Assembly (NCBI RefSeq): GCF_034661175.1
Contig: NZ_CP141058.1
Coordinates: 2,108,001-2,172,000 of the forward strand
DNA: 64,000 nt
Direction of reading: 5' to 3'
DNA from: Nocardioides renjunii
GTDB taxonomy: Bacteria > Actinomycetota > Actinomycetes > Propionibacteriales > Nocardioidaceae
Shown: positions 44,764 through 52,012 of the stretch, in pieces
How positions within the stretch are numbered: position 1 is the stretch's first letter
Layout: each line of letters starts with the position of its first letter
Notes under the pieces: generated by a model
Told to the model about the DNA's origin: nothing
The model's input: only the letters and a program-made list of their open reading frames with translations
Database searches by the model: none
Translations under genes and position numbers: made by a program

Positions 44764-45184
44764 CCGGGTCGTAGACGACCTCCTCGCCGAGCTGCACGGT
44801 CCTCGAGACCGAGCAGAGCCGGTCGCGCGACATCTCGATCGCCGCCTGCACGCGGTCGCAGGCGGCGTCGCCCTCGGGTCCGTCGGGGAACCGCACGTCG
44901 AAGGACACGCGCAGCCCGGTCATGTGGTTGCCGAGGTCGTCGCGCACCTTGTGGCCCTCGGCGTGCACCTCGAACGTCGTGCTGGTGGTCCGCTTGTGCG
45001 TGATCGCCTCGACGTCCAGCGCGCTGCACCCGGCGATGGCCGCCAGCAGCAGCTCGACCGGCGTGAAGTCGGGGTCGTCACCCCCGGTGCCGAAGAACGT
45101 CTCCCCGCCGCGGGCGTTCGTGGCCTTGAACCGGGCCGGTCCGATGCGGGTGAGCTCGATGCTGCGCAGGCTGTCGTCCGTCAT
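44750..45184 (-). CDS. OsmC family protein
   Basis: The 144-residue protein has the OsmC/Ohr fold: GDDPDFTPVELLLAAIAGCSALDVEAI contains the first redox Cys and the helix, and DRLCSVSRTVQ the second. This supports a thiol peroxidase or related activity toward organic peroxides. The ATG at 45184 is chosen because it gives the usual length and CAGGGT lies seven bases upstream, a variant of the leaderless pattern. Confidence 0.85.
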   Translation of the reverse strand: MTDDSLRSIELTRIGPARFKATNARGGETFFGTGGDDPDFTPVELLLAAIAGCSALDVEAITHKRTTSTTFEVHAEGHKVRDDLGNHMTGLRVSFDVRFPDGPEGDAACDRVQAAIEMSRDRLCSVSRTVQLGEEVVYDPVSRP

Positions 45185-45282
45185 GGGCGCCACCCTGCCA
45201 GAGCCGCGGAAGCGCGCGCTTCTCGCCACGGCGGTGCCTCGCTACCCTCCTCGGGAGGCAGGTCCATCGGGGGGAGCCGCAC

Positions 45283-47352
45283 ATGGCACGCAGGTCCGCA
45301 TCGCTCCTGGCTGCGCTCCTCGCCGGGCTCCTGGTCGTCCTCGCGGTGGGTGCACCCGCGCTGGCCCTGACGGACCGGTGGGCTGCCTGGGCCCCCGTCC
45401 AGGGGTCGTCCAACGCGTTCCGCACCACGATGACGCAGCAGTCGCCGGGCTTCCCGGCCGCCGCCGTCGCGTCGGACTCGCGCTCCCCCGTGTCGCTGCC
45501 CGCCGGCACCAGCGCCGTCCTCGGCGCCGGCACGCCGCCCGGCCAGAAGTACGGCACGAGCAGCGGCAACCCCTACCTGCTGCTGCGACCGAGGGCCGAC
45601 ACGGCGACCTCCCCCTCCACGACGACCTACACCTTCGACGCCCCGACGCCCGACACGGGCTGGGCGTTCGTGCTCGGGGACGTCGACGCGGACGCCGTAC
45701 GCGTGGGCGCCACCGACGCCGAGGGTGACGCCGTGCCGGCCGCCGAGGTCTCCTCGTGGTTCGCCGGCGCCTTCAACTACGCCGGCGGGACCGACGTGCC
45801 GACCTGGGACCCCGCGACGTCCACCCTCGGCGGCAACGCGGCGGCGACCGACACCGACGGTGCCAGCGGCTGGTTCGAGCCCGACATCCGGCTCACGAGC
45901 CTCACGCTCACCTTCACCCGACGCGCGGGGTTCCCGGTCTACCAGACCTGGTTCGTCAGCCGTGCCCGTCCGGTCGGCGGCACCGTGACGACGCCACCCG
46001 GTGACGCCTGCACCCCGGACCGGACCACGCTCACCCTCCTCTCGTCGTACGGCGAGGTGCTCGGCACCACGACACCCGCTACCGGCGGGACCTACTCCTT
46101 CGGGGAGGTCGCGACGCAGGCCGGCTACGTCGTACGCCTCGACGCGCCGGACGACTGCGCGGTCGTGGGTCCGGCGGAGCGCACGGTGTCCAACCGGGGC
46201 AACGACGACGATCCCGCATCGCGCGCGGCTTTCGCCGTGCGGGACATCGTGCCGCAGCCCGTGAGCGGCACCGTCCGTGACGCCGCCGGCGGGGTGGCGG
46301 GTGTCGTCGTCAGCCTCACCGCACCCGGGGGCGGCGTGGTCACCACCACGACGGGCGCGAACGGGACCTACCTCTTCGACGCCAACGCCGTGGGCACCGG
46401 CTACACCATCTCCGTCGGCGTGCCGGCCGGCTACGGCGCCGGTCCGGCCGGGACCAGCATCACCGGCGTCGAGGTCGCCACCCAGCCGGTCGAGGACCAG
46501 GACTTCGTGCTCGTCGACCTGCCGTCCGTCACCGGCACCGTGACCGGCGGCGGCCAGGGGCTCGGCGGGGTGCAGGTCGTGCTGACCCCGGCCGGCGGAG
46601 GACCTCCGTTGACGGTGGCGACCGCCGGCGACGGCACCTACGAGCTCGACGGCGTGCCGCCGGGCGACTACACCCTGGCGGTCGTCGCACCCGCGGGGTA
46701 CGACGCTCCTCCCCCACGCGCGATCACCGTCCCGGCCGGCGGCCTGGCCGCGCAGGACGTCGCCCTGACCCGACCCGGTGCCGTGGGCGGCACGATCACG
46801 CGCGACGGGACGCCAGTGGCCGGCGTCGAGGTGGTCGTCGACGGCCCCGGTGGGCAGCAGGTCCTGGTCACGGACGCGGCGGGCGGCTACTTCCTCGACC
46901 AGCTCGGGGCCGGCACCTGGACGGTGACCGTGCGCGCCCCCGACGGCACCGTCGTGACGGGCGCGTCGGCGCAGACCGCGTTGATCACCGCGGCGGGCGA
47001 GGTGCGCGGCGGGCTGGACTTCGTCCTCGCGACCGCTCCGACGACGTCTCCCTCCCCCACGACGTCGCCGACGCCCACGCCGAGTCCGACGACCGCCGGC
47101 CCGTCACCGACCGCATCTCCGACTCCCACCCCGGAGCCGACCCCGGAGTCCACGCCGACCGTCGATCCCACCGACGAGCCCACTGACGAGCCCACGGACG
47201 AGCCCACGGACGAGGACGGCGGCGACACCGACCAGCCGGTCGTGCTGCCGGACACCGGGGGCCCCTCGCGGTGGCTGGGGGTCGCCAGCGCCGGGCTCGT
47301 CCTCCTCGGGCTCGCCCTTCTGGTGGTCAGCCGACGCGGGCTGCGTCCCTGA
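45283..47352 (+). CDS. LPxTG-anchored surface protein with SdrD/CnaB-like domains
   Basis: The 689-residue protein has a signal peptide (LLAALLAGLLVVLAVGAPALA), a 210-residue N-terminal domain unknown to me, and then four to five beta-sandwich carboxypeptidase-regulatory/SdrD B-like repeats (VSGTVRDAAGGVAGVVVSLT, VTGTVTGGGQGLGGVQVVLT, VGGTITRDGTPVAGVEVVVD). A Pro/Thr/Ser stalk with four TDEP units precedes the sorting signal LPDTGG, a hydrophobic helix and a basic tail. A sortase should link it to peptidoglycan; none is in the window. GGGGGGAG precedes the ATG. Confidence 0.85.
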   Translation: MARRSASLLAALLAGLLVVLAVGAPALALTDRWAAWAPVQGSSNAFRTTMTQQSPGFPAAAVASDSRSPVSLPAGTSAVLGAGTPPGQKYGTSSGNPYLLLRPRADTATSPSTTTYTFDAPTPDTGWAFVLGDVDADAVRVGATDAEGDAVPAAEVSSWFAGAFNYAGGTDVPTWDPATSTLGGNAAATDTDGASGWFEPDIRLTSLTLTFTRRAGFPVYQTWFVSRARPVGGTVTTPPGDACTPDRTTLTLLSSYGEVLGTTTPATGGTYSFGEVATQAGYVVRLDAPDDCAVVGPAERTVSNRGNDDDPASRAAFAVRDIVPQPVSGTVRDAAGGVAGVVVSLTAPGGGVVTTTTGANGTYLFDANAVGTGYTISVGVPAGYGAGPAGTSITGVEVATQPVEDQDFVLVDLPSVTGTVTGGGQGLGGVQVVLTPAGGGPPLTVATAGDGTYELDGVPPGDYTLAVVAPAGYDAPPPRAITVPAGGLAAQDVALTRPGAVGGTITRDGTPVAGVEVVVDGPGGQQVLVTDAAGGYFLDQLGAGTWTVTVRAPDGTVVTGASAQTALITAAGEVRGGLDFVLATAPTTSPSPTTSPTPTPSPTTAGPSPTASPTPTPEPTPESTPTVDPTDEPTDEPTDEPTDEDGGDTDQPVVLPDTGGPSRWLGVASAGLVLLGLALLVVSRRGLRP

Positions 47353-47376
47353 CCTCCGTCGCTTACCTCCCCAGGA

Positions 47377-47520
47377 TCAGCGGGTGGCGCGGCGTGCGGC
47401 GCGGCGGGCGCGACGCTCCTCGCGACGGGCGAGCTCCACGTCCCGCAGGAGTGCACGGTCCTCGGCCGAGCGAGCCCGCGCGTCGACGAGGCTGAGGGCG
47501 AGGTGCACTTGCGTGGTCAT
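47377..47520 (-). CDS. Arg-rich 47-residue protein
   Basis: The short frame reads MTTQVHLALSLVDARARSAE and then a strongly basic helix with ELARREERRARRAARRATR. Third positions are almost all G/C, and GGAAGGA lies nine bases before the ATG, so translation is likely. I know no family; a nucleic-acid-binding helix is possible. It faces lpxtg on one side and is divergent from fdhD across a 169-base spacer with an inverted repeat. Confidence 0.5.
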   Translation of the reverse strand: MTTQVHLALSLVDARARSAEDRALLRDVELARREERRARRAARRATR

Positions 47521-47567
47521 GGAGGTCGATCCTTCCGAGGGCTGGTGGCCCTCGCGTCGTGAGCGGA

Positions 47568-47605
47568 GATGTAAGAAGCGGCCGCACCGTTGCGGCTCTT
47601 ACATC
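47568..47605. promoter_or_regulatory. Inverted repeat in the spacer before fdhD
   Basis: GATGTAAGA (47568-47576) and TCTTACATC (47597-47605) are perfect 9-bp arms, with a further GCGGCC/TGCGGC-type partial match inside. The arms are AT-rich against a GC-rich background, as expected for a regulator site or a structured leader of the Arg-rich gene. Confidence 0.45.
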
Positions 47606-47677
47606 CTAGGAGTGCCGCTCCGCCCGACCGGCATCCCCGACGGGGTGACGTCGACCACCACCCACCGCCCCACCGGA

Positions 47678-47683
47678 TAGTCT
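47678..47683 (+). promoter_or_regulatory. -10 hexamer of leaderless fdhD
   Basis: TAGTCT lies six bases before the GTG at 47690. Confidence 0.45.
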
Positions 47684-47689
47684 CGTGGA

Positions 47690-48520
47690 GTGACGAGCGA
47701 GCGTGGGCGGCGGCCGGGACCGTCGGTCCGGACGCGCGTCGTGGAGCACACGGCCGACGCGGAGATCCCGCGCGAGGACCGGCTCATCACCGAGGAGCCC
47801 CTCGAGATCCGCGTGCGCGCCGGGGTGCTGGAGCCGCGTCGCGCATGGGTGACGATGCGGACGCCGGGACACGACTTCGAGCTCGCTGCCGGCTGGCTGG
47901 TCAACGAGGGGCTCGCCACGGCGGACTCGCTGGCCCAGGTCGCCTACTGCACCGACGAGGACCTCGCCCCGGAGCAGGAGTTCAACGTCGTGACGGTGTC
48001 CGTCACCAGCACCGCCGCCGACCTCCCCCACCGCCACGTGGCCGCGTCCGCCGGGTCGTCGGCGTGCGGCGTGTGCGGCAAGGACAGCGTCGCGGAGGCG
48101 CTGGAGACCCGGTCGGGGACGGCCTGGCCCGGCCCGCGTCCCGGTGCGGACGTCGTACGACGCCTGCCGGAGGCGCTGCGGGAGCGACAGCAGCTGTTCG
48201 CGAAGACGGGCGGCGTGCACGCGGCCGGGCTCGCCGCAGCGGACGGAAGCATGTTGGTGGTCCGCGAGGACGTCGGGCGCCACAACGCCGTCGACAAGGT
48301 CGTGGGCGCCCGGGTGCTCGCCGGCGAGCCTTCAGCGGCCGCCTGCTTGGTCCTCAGTGGACGGGTGGGCTTCGAGCTCGTGCAGAAGGCCGCGGCCAGC
48401 GGCATCGGGTCCATCGTCGCCGTCGGCGCCCCCACCAGCCTCGCGGCCCGGCTGGCCGCCGAGGCGGGCATCGACCTGTGGGGCTTCACCTCGCCGGGGC
48501 GGACGGTCCGCTACTGCTGA
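47690..48520 (+). CDS. fdhD: Formate dehydrogenase accessory sulfurtransferase FdhD
   Basis: The 276-residue protein delivers sulfur to the bis-MGD molybdenum cofactor of formate dehydrogenase. The loop SACGVCGKDSV with the two reactive cysteines and the segments LFAKTGGVHAAGLA and VREDVGRHNAVDKVVG are diagnostic. The GTG start gives normal family length. No formate dehydrogenase gene is in the window. Confidence 0.93.
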   Translation: MTSERGRRPGPSVRTRVVEHTADAEIPREDRLITEEPLEIRVRAGVLEPRRAWVTMRTPGHDFELAAGWLVNEGLATADSLAQVAYCTDEDLAPEQEFNVVTVSVTSTAADLPHRHVAASAGSSACGVCGKDSVAEALETRSGTAWPGPRPGADVVRRLPEALRERQQLFAKTGGVHAAGLAAADGSMLVVREDVGRHNAVDKVVGARVLAGEPSAAACLVLSGRVGFELVQKAAASGIGSIVAVGAPTSLAARLAAEAGIDLWGFTSPGRTVRYC

Positions 48521-49003
48521 GGGACCGGTCGGTCGGCTGGCTCTCGGCTGATGCGCGGCCGCTTTGGCCGCCACCATCGACTTGGCGGCTCGGTCGTCAA
48601 TCTCACCGACGCGTGTCGGCGCGCCAGGCGCCAACGCTGTCCGCCAGCGCTGCGAGCTGGTCCTCCCTGTGACCGCCTCCCACGACCGGTGTCGACCGCG
48701 TCGAGGCGTGCCGTCGCCGGCGAGAACGGTACGGCTGCCGTCCCCATCACCGCGTTCGTCTTCCGCGCGGCTGTTCCGCCGGTTGGCGGCGAAGGCGCCG
48801 ATCGTGCTGCCGTACCTCACTTGACGTCTTCGAGCGTCACCAGAACGGTCTCTGTTGGTTGCGTTGGCGAGCCGGACCTCGACAATCGCGACTACAACGA
48901 CCGCCACCCGTGCTGTGGTCCAGCAGGCAAGAAGTGCACCGCTGTCTTCGGCCCGCGTTGTGTCGCCATGCCGGACTTCGGGCGGATCAGAGCGCCACGA
49001 AGC
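48521..49003. other. Gene-free stretch between fdhD and the HNH gene
   Basis: No frame on either strand looks coding, and GC is somewhat lower than around it. A small hairpin GCGGCC-GCTTT-GGCCGC at 48555-48571 may end fdhD transcription. Short pieces resemble broken coding sequence (for example a plus frame 48564-48824), so a decayed gene is possible but not identified. Confidence 0.4.
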
Positions 49004-49029
49004 CCCCGCCGGCAGGTTGCTCGGCGGGG
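49004..49029 (-). terminator. Terminator after the HNH gene
   Basis: CCCCGCCG / CGGCGGGG, an 8-bp stem with a ten-base loop, begins 12 bases beyond the HNH stop codon. Confidence 0.55.
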
Positions 49030-49041
49030 TGTGGAGCGGGG

Positions 49042-50466
49042 TCATGGTCGGTCGGGCGGGTCGGCCCCAGCAGCAGCGCCACTGATCCGGGTGGTCCCGG
49101 TGCGGTCGCGTCGGTAGCGATTGCCGTGGGGGCTGGTCCACTCGTAGACACCTATTCCGGTCACCTCGTAGCGCCAGCCAGTGTGGGTCTTGAGCCGGTG
49201 GTGCCAGCGACACTCCGGGGCGAGGTTCGAGCTGACCGTCGGACCCGGTTGTGGGCGGCCCTCGGCGGCGGCGTCGTGGTCGTAGGGAACGACGTGGTCG
49301 ATGTCGCAGGCTCGGGCTGGTCGGGTGCACCACGGGAAGACGCACGTGCGGTCGCGCAGGGTCACCTGTTCGCGGATCCGGTCGGGGATGTCGTAGCCGG
49401 GTGCGGTGAGCTCGGCGGTGAGGTCGATGACCGGCTTGACGGTGACCGTGGTCCGGGAGTCGCCGCACCAGTCCTGCACCTGCTCGAGGAGGACGAGACG
49501 CTGGCCCTCCTCCATCCGGCCGGTGGGTCCGAACACGGTGTCCGGCCCGTCGAGCCCGTCGAGGCCGGCGTCGGAGTGGGCGTGCAGGACGACTTCCCGG
49601 GCGATGGGCAGGCCGTCCTCGCTCCGGGTGGCGGTCGAGCCTTGCGCGTGGAGGTCGAGCGCGGTCTGGGTGCGGGCCAGGTCGCCCAGCGCTTGCGAAC
49701 GGCGGGAATCCAAGGGTGCGACTGATCCCAACGCCGCGAGCGTCTCGGCGCCGTGGGCGAGGGCTCGGTCGAGGTCGAGGGCGTCGGCGATGTCGAGCTC
49801 GGCCTCGAACCGCATGGTCCCGGCGTAGTGCACGTCCTCGGAGTGGAGGGTCGCGTGGCGCGGGTCGACGTGCTGCCAGCCGTCGTCGAGATCACTCGTG
49901 GGGTCGTGGGCGTCGAGGTGGTGGCGCTTGATCGTCTCCGCGACCAGCCGGTCGAGCTGCGCGGGTCCGATGCGTCCGGCGACGGCGGCGACCTGGGTGT
50001 CGACCCACCGCGCTGCCTCGACCGTGAGGGACGGGGTGGCGTGGATGGTGGCCTCGGCGACCGTGCGGGCGCGCCAGGCCGGGACCTGACCGGCGTGGAC
50101 CTGAGCCCACAGGCGTGGGAGCCGGTGCCGTAGCTCGAGCGCGTGCCCGATGAGCCGCTTCGCCGAGGTGGAGGAGATGCCAAGGACGGCGCCGAGCTCG
50201 GCGACGCAGAACTCCGCCACCGCCGGACAACCCTCGCCGGCGATGGGCTCCTCGTGCTCCAGGCCGTAGCGGCCACCGTCGGTGAAGGTCGCGGCGGCGT
50301 GGATCGACTCCGGCGGGTGGAGGTCGGCCCACCGCGCGGCGAGGTCGAGCTGTCGTGCAGCCGCGGCCGCTTCGTCACTGCGAGCGGAGCGGATCGAGGC
50401 AAGCAGCGCCGAGGCGGAGAGGTCCTCGACCTCAGCTCCGGGTGCCGCTGCCAGCGTCTCGATCAT
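49042..50466 (-). CDS. HNH endonuclease with DUF222 domain
   Basis: The 474-residue protein has an N-terminal DUF222 region (about residues 30-300, helical, with SSTSAKRLIGHALELRHRLP) and a C-terminal HNH nuclease (DRTCVFPWCTRPARACDIDHVVPYDHD and LAPECRWHHRLKTHTGW). Many actinobacteria carry dozens of such genes, often in repeats of related copies. A role in mobility or recombination is suspected but not shown. The ATG at 50466 is chosen for the TAGAAT hexamer seven bases before it. Confidence 0.88.
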   Translation of the reverse strand: MIETLAAAPGAEVEDLSASALLASIRSARSDEAAAAARQLDLAARWADLHPPESIHAAATFTDGGRYGLEHEEPIAGEGCPAVAEFCVAELGAVLGISSTSAKRLIGHALELRHRLPRLWAQVHAGQVPAWRARTVAEATIHATPSLTVEAARWVDTQVAAVAGRIGPAQLDRLVAETIKRHHLDAHDPTSDLDDGWQHVDPRHATLHSEDVHYAGTMRFEAELDIADALDLDRALAHGAETLAALGSVAPLDSRRSQALGDLARTQTALDLHAQGSTATRSEDGLPIAREVVLHAHSDAGLDGLDGPDTVFGPTGRMEEGQRLVLLEQVQDWCGDSRTTVTVKPVIDLTAELTAPGYDIPDRIREQVTLRDRTCVFPWCTRPARACDIDHVVPYDHDAAAEGRPQPGPTVSSNLAPECRWHHRLKTHTGWRYEVTGIGVYEWTSPHGNRYRRDRTGTTRISGAAAGADPPDRP

Positions 50467-50473
50467 GTGTTCG

Positions 50474-50479
50474 ATTCTA
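50474..50479 (-). promoter_or_regulatory. -10 hexamer of leaderless HNH gene
   Basis: TAGAAT on the minus strand lies seven bases before the ATG at 50466. Confidence 0.5.
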
Positions 50480-50815
50480 CGGACTACCACCGACAACGGC
50501 CCGCCGTCCTTACACCTGTTAATGCACCCGGATCGAACCCGCGGAACATGCGGGAGACGTCCAGCACAAGCGGTCCCGGGCGGCCGCTTGCCACCCGAGC
50601 GGGGCGTCCAATGCCGGTCTTCGGAACACGTCGATCACGGGTGGTGGACAGCCCCGATCGATGGCACTGAAGCGCATGCGTGCGGCACGCAGGACTCGGG
50701 ACAACCGGGTGGCTGCTGCACGCAACACGACCCGGCGCAGGCGAGAGTGAGCCGGCCCTCCCACACCACACCCCCGGCCCGGCGTGGTGAGCCGACGGGT
50801 GTCGGTGCGGCGATC
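50480..50815. other. Gene-free spacer between HNH gene and sbcD
   Basis: This 336-base spacer separates divergent genes. I see no coding frame and no clear operator apart from the two -10 hexamers at its edges. A T-loop-like GGTTCGATCC on the minus strand near 50530 is not part of a tRNA. Confidence 0.4.
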
Positions 50816-50821
50816 TACGGT
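50816..50821 (+). promoter_or_regulatory. -10 hexamer of leaderless sbcD
   Basis: TACGGT lies six bases before the GTG at 50828. Confidence 0.5.
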
Positions 50822-50827
50822 CGGCGT

Positions 50828-52012
50828 GTGCGCATCCTCCACACCTCTGACTGGCACCTGGGGAGGTCCTTCCACCGCGAGGACCTCCTGGGGCACCAGG
50901 GTGCGTTCATCGACCACCTGCTCGAGGTGGTCGAGTCCGAGAGGGTGGACGTGGTCGTCGTGTCCGGCGACGTCTACGACCGCGCGCTCCCCCACGTCGA
51001 CGCCGTCACCCTGGCCGACGAGGCGTTCTCGAGGTTGGCCGCCTCGCGTGCCCGGGTCGTGGTGAGCAGCGGCAACCACGACAGCGCCCGGCGGCTGGGC
51101 TTCGGGTCGCGGCTGATGGACGCCGCCGGTGTCTTCGTGCGCACCGACGCCTCGACCGTCGGCACGCCGGTCGTACTGGGCGACCGTCACGGCGACGTGG
51201 CGATCCACGCCATCCCCTACCTCGATCCTTCCGCGCTGCTCCACCCGTGGGGCCTCGGGCACCGCAGCCACGAGGCCGCGCTGAGCGAGGCGATGACCCG
51301 CGTACGCGCTGACCTCGCCGCGCGTCCCCCGTCCACCCGCTCGGTCGTCCTGGCTCACGCGTTCGTCGCCGGCGCCACCCCGTCGGAGTCCGAGCGCGAC
51401 ATCAGCGTCGGCGGCGTCTCACGGGTCGCCACGAGCGTCTTCGACGGCATCCACTACACCGCACTCGGGCACCTCCACGGTCCCCACGTGCTCTCCGACG
51501 CGCTGCGCTACTCCGGCTCCCCGCTCGCCTACTCCTTCTCGGAGGCCGACCAGGCCAAGGGCACGTGGCTCGTGGAGCTCGACGCGACCGGCGTCTCGTC
51601 CGCGACGTGGATCAGCGCGCCGGTGCCGCGCCGGTTGTCGCGGATCACCGGCACCCTCACCCAGCTCCTCGAGGACGCCTCGCTCGCCGACGTCGAGCAG
51701 CACTGGGTGCAGGCGACGCTCACCGACGAGCGCCGACCGGCGCGCGCCATGGAGCAGCTCCGCCGCCGCTTCCCGCACACCCTCGTCCTGCAGTTCCCCA
51801 CGCCCCCGGCCGAGCCGCCGGAGCCGACCCGGCCGGCCACCGGCACGAGCGACCACACCATCGCGCTCGACTTCGTCCGCCACGTACGTGGGTCCGCGGC
51901 GACCGACGCCGAGACGGCCCTCCTCCAGGAGGCCGTCGACGCCTGCTGCCACGACCCCGACCAGGACGTGCTGGTCGGGGCGCCGAGTCGTCGCGCGGGT
52001 GAGGCGACATGA
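50828..52012 (+). CDS. sbcD: Exonuclease SbcCD, nuclease subunit SbcD
   Basis: The 394-residue protein is the Mre11-like nuclease of SbcCD, which opens hairpins and cuts protein-blocked DNA ends. Phosphoesterase motifs are complete: HTSDWHLGR, VSGDVYDRA, SSGNHDS, LAHAFVAG and TALGHLHGPH. The C-terminal 100 residues form the capping and SbcC-contact part. The GTG start is followed directly by RILHTSDWHLG, the normal N-terminus. Its stop overlaps the sbcC ATG by four bases. Confidence 0.95.
   Translation: MRILHTSDWHLGRSFHREDLLGHQGAFIDHLLEVVESERVDVVVVSGDVYDRALPHVDAVTLADEAFSRLAASRARVVVSSGNHDSARRLGFGSRLMDAAGVFVRTDASTVGTPVVLGDRHGDVAIHAIPYLDPSALLHPWGLGHRSHEAALSEAMTRVRADLAARPPSTRSVVLAHAFVAGATPSESERDISVGGVSRVATSVFDGIHYTALGHLHGPHVLSDALRYSGSPLAYSFSEADQAKGTWLVELDATGVSSATWISAPVPRRLSRITGTLTQLLEDASLADVEQHWVQATLTDERRPARAMEQLRRRFPHTLVLQFPTPPAEPPEPTRPATGTSDHTIALDFVRHVRGSAATDAETALLQEAVDACCHDPDQDVLVGAPSRRAGEAT

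Noticed and set aside
50515..50545. A tRNA-like T-loop (GGTTCGATCC on the minus strand)
   Set aside because: No T-stem pairing, anticodon arm or acceptor stem could be built around it.
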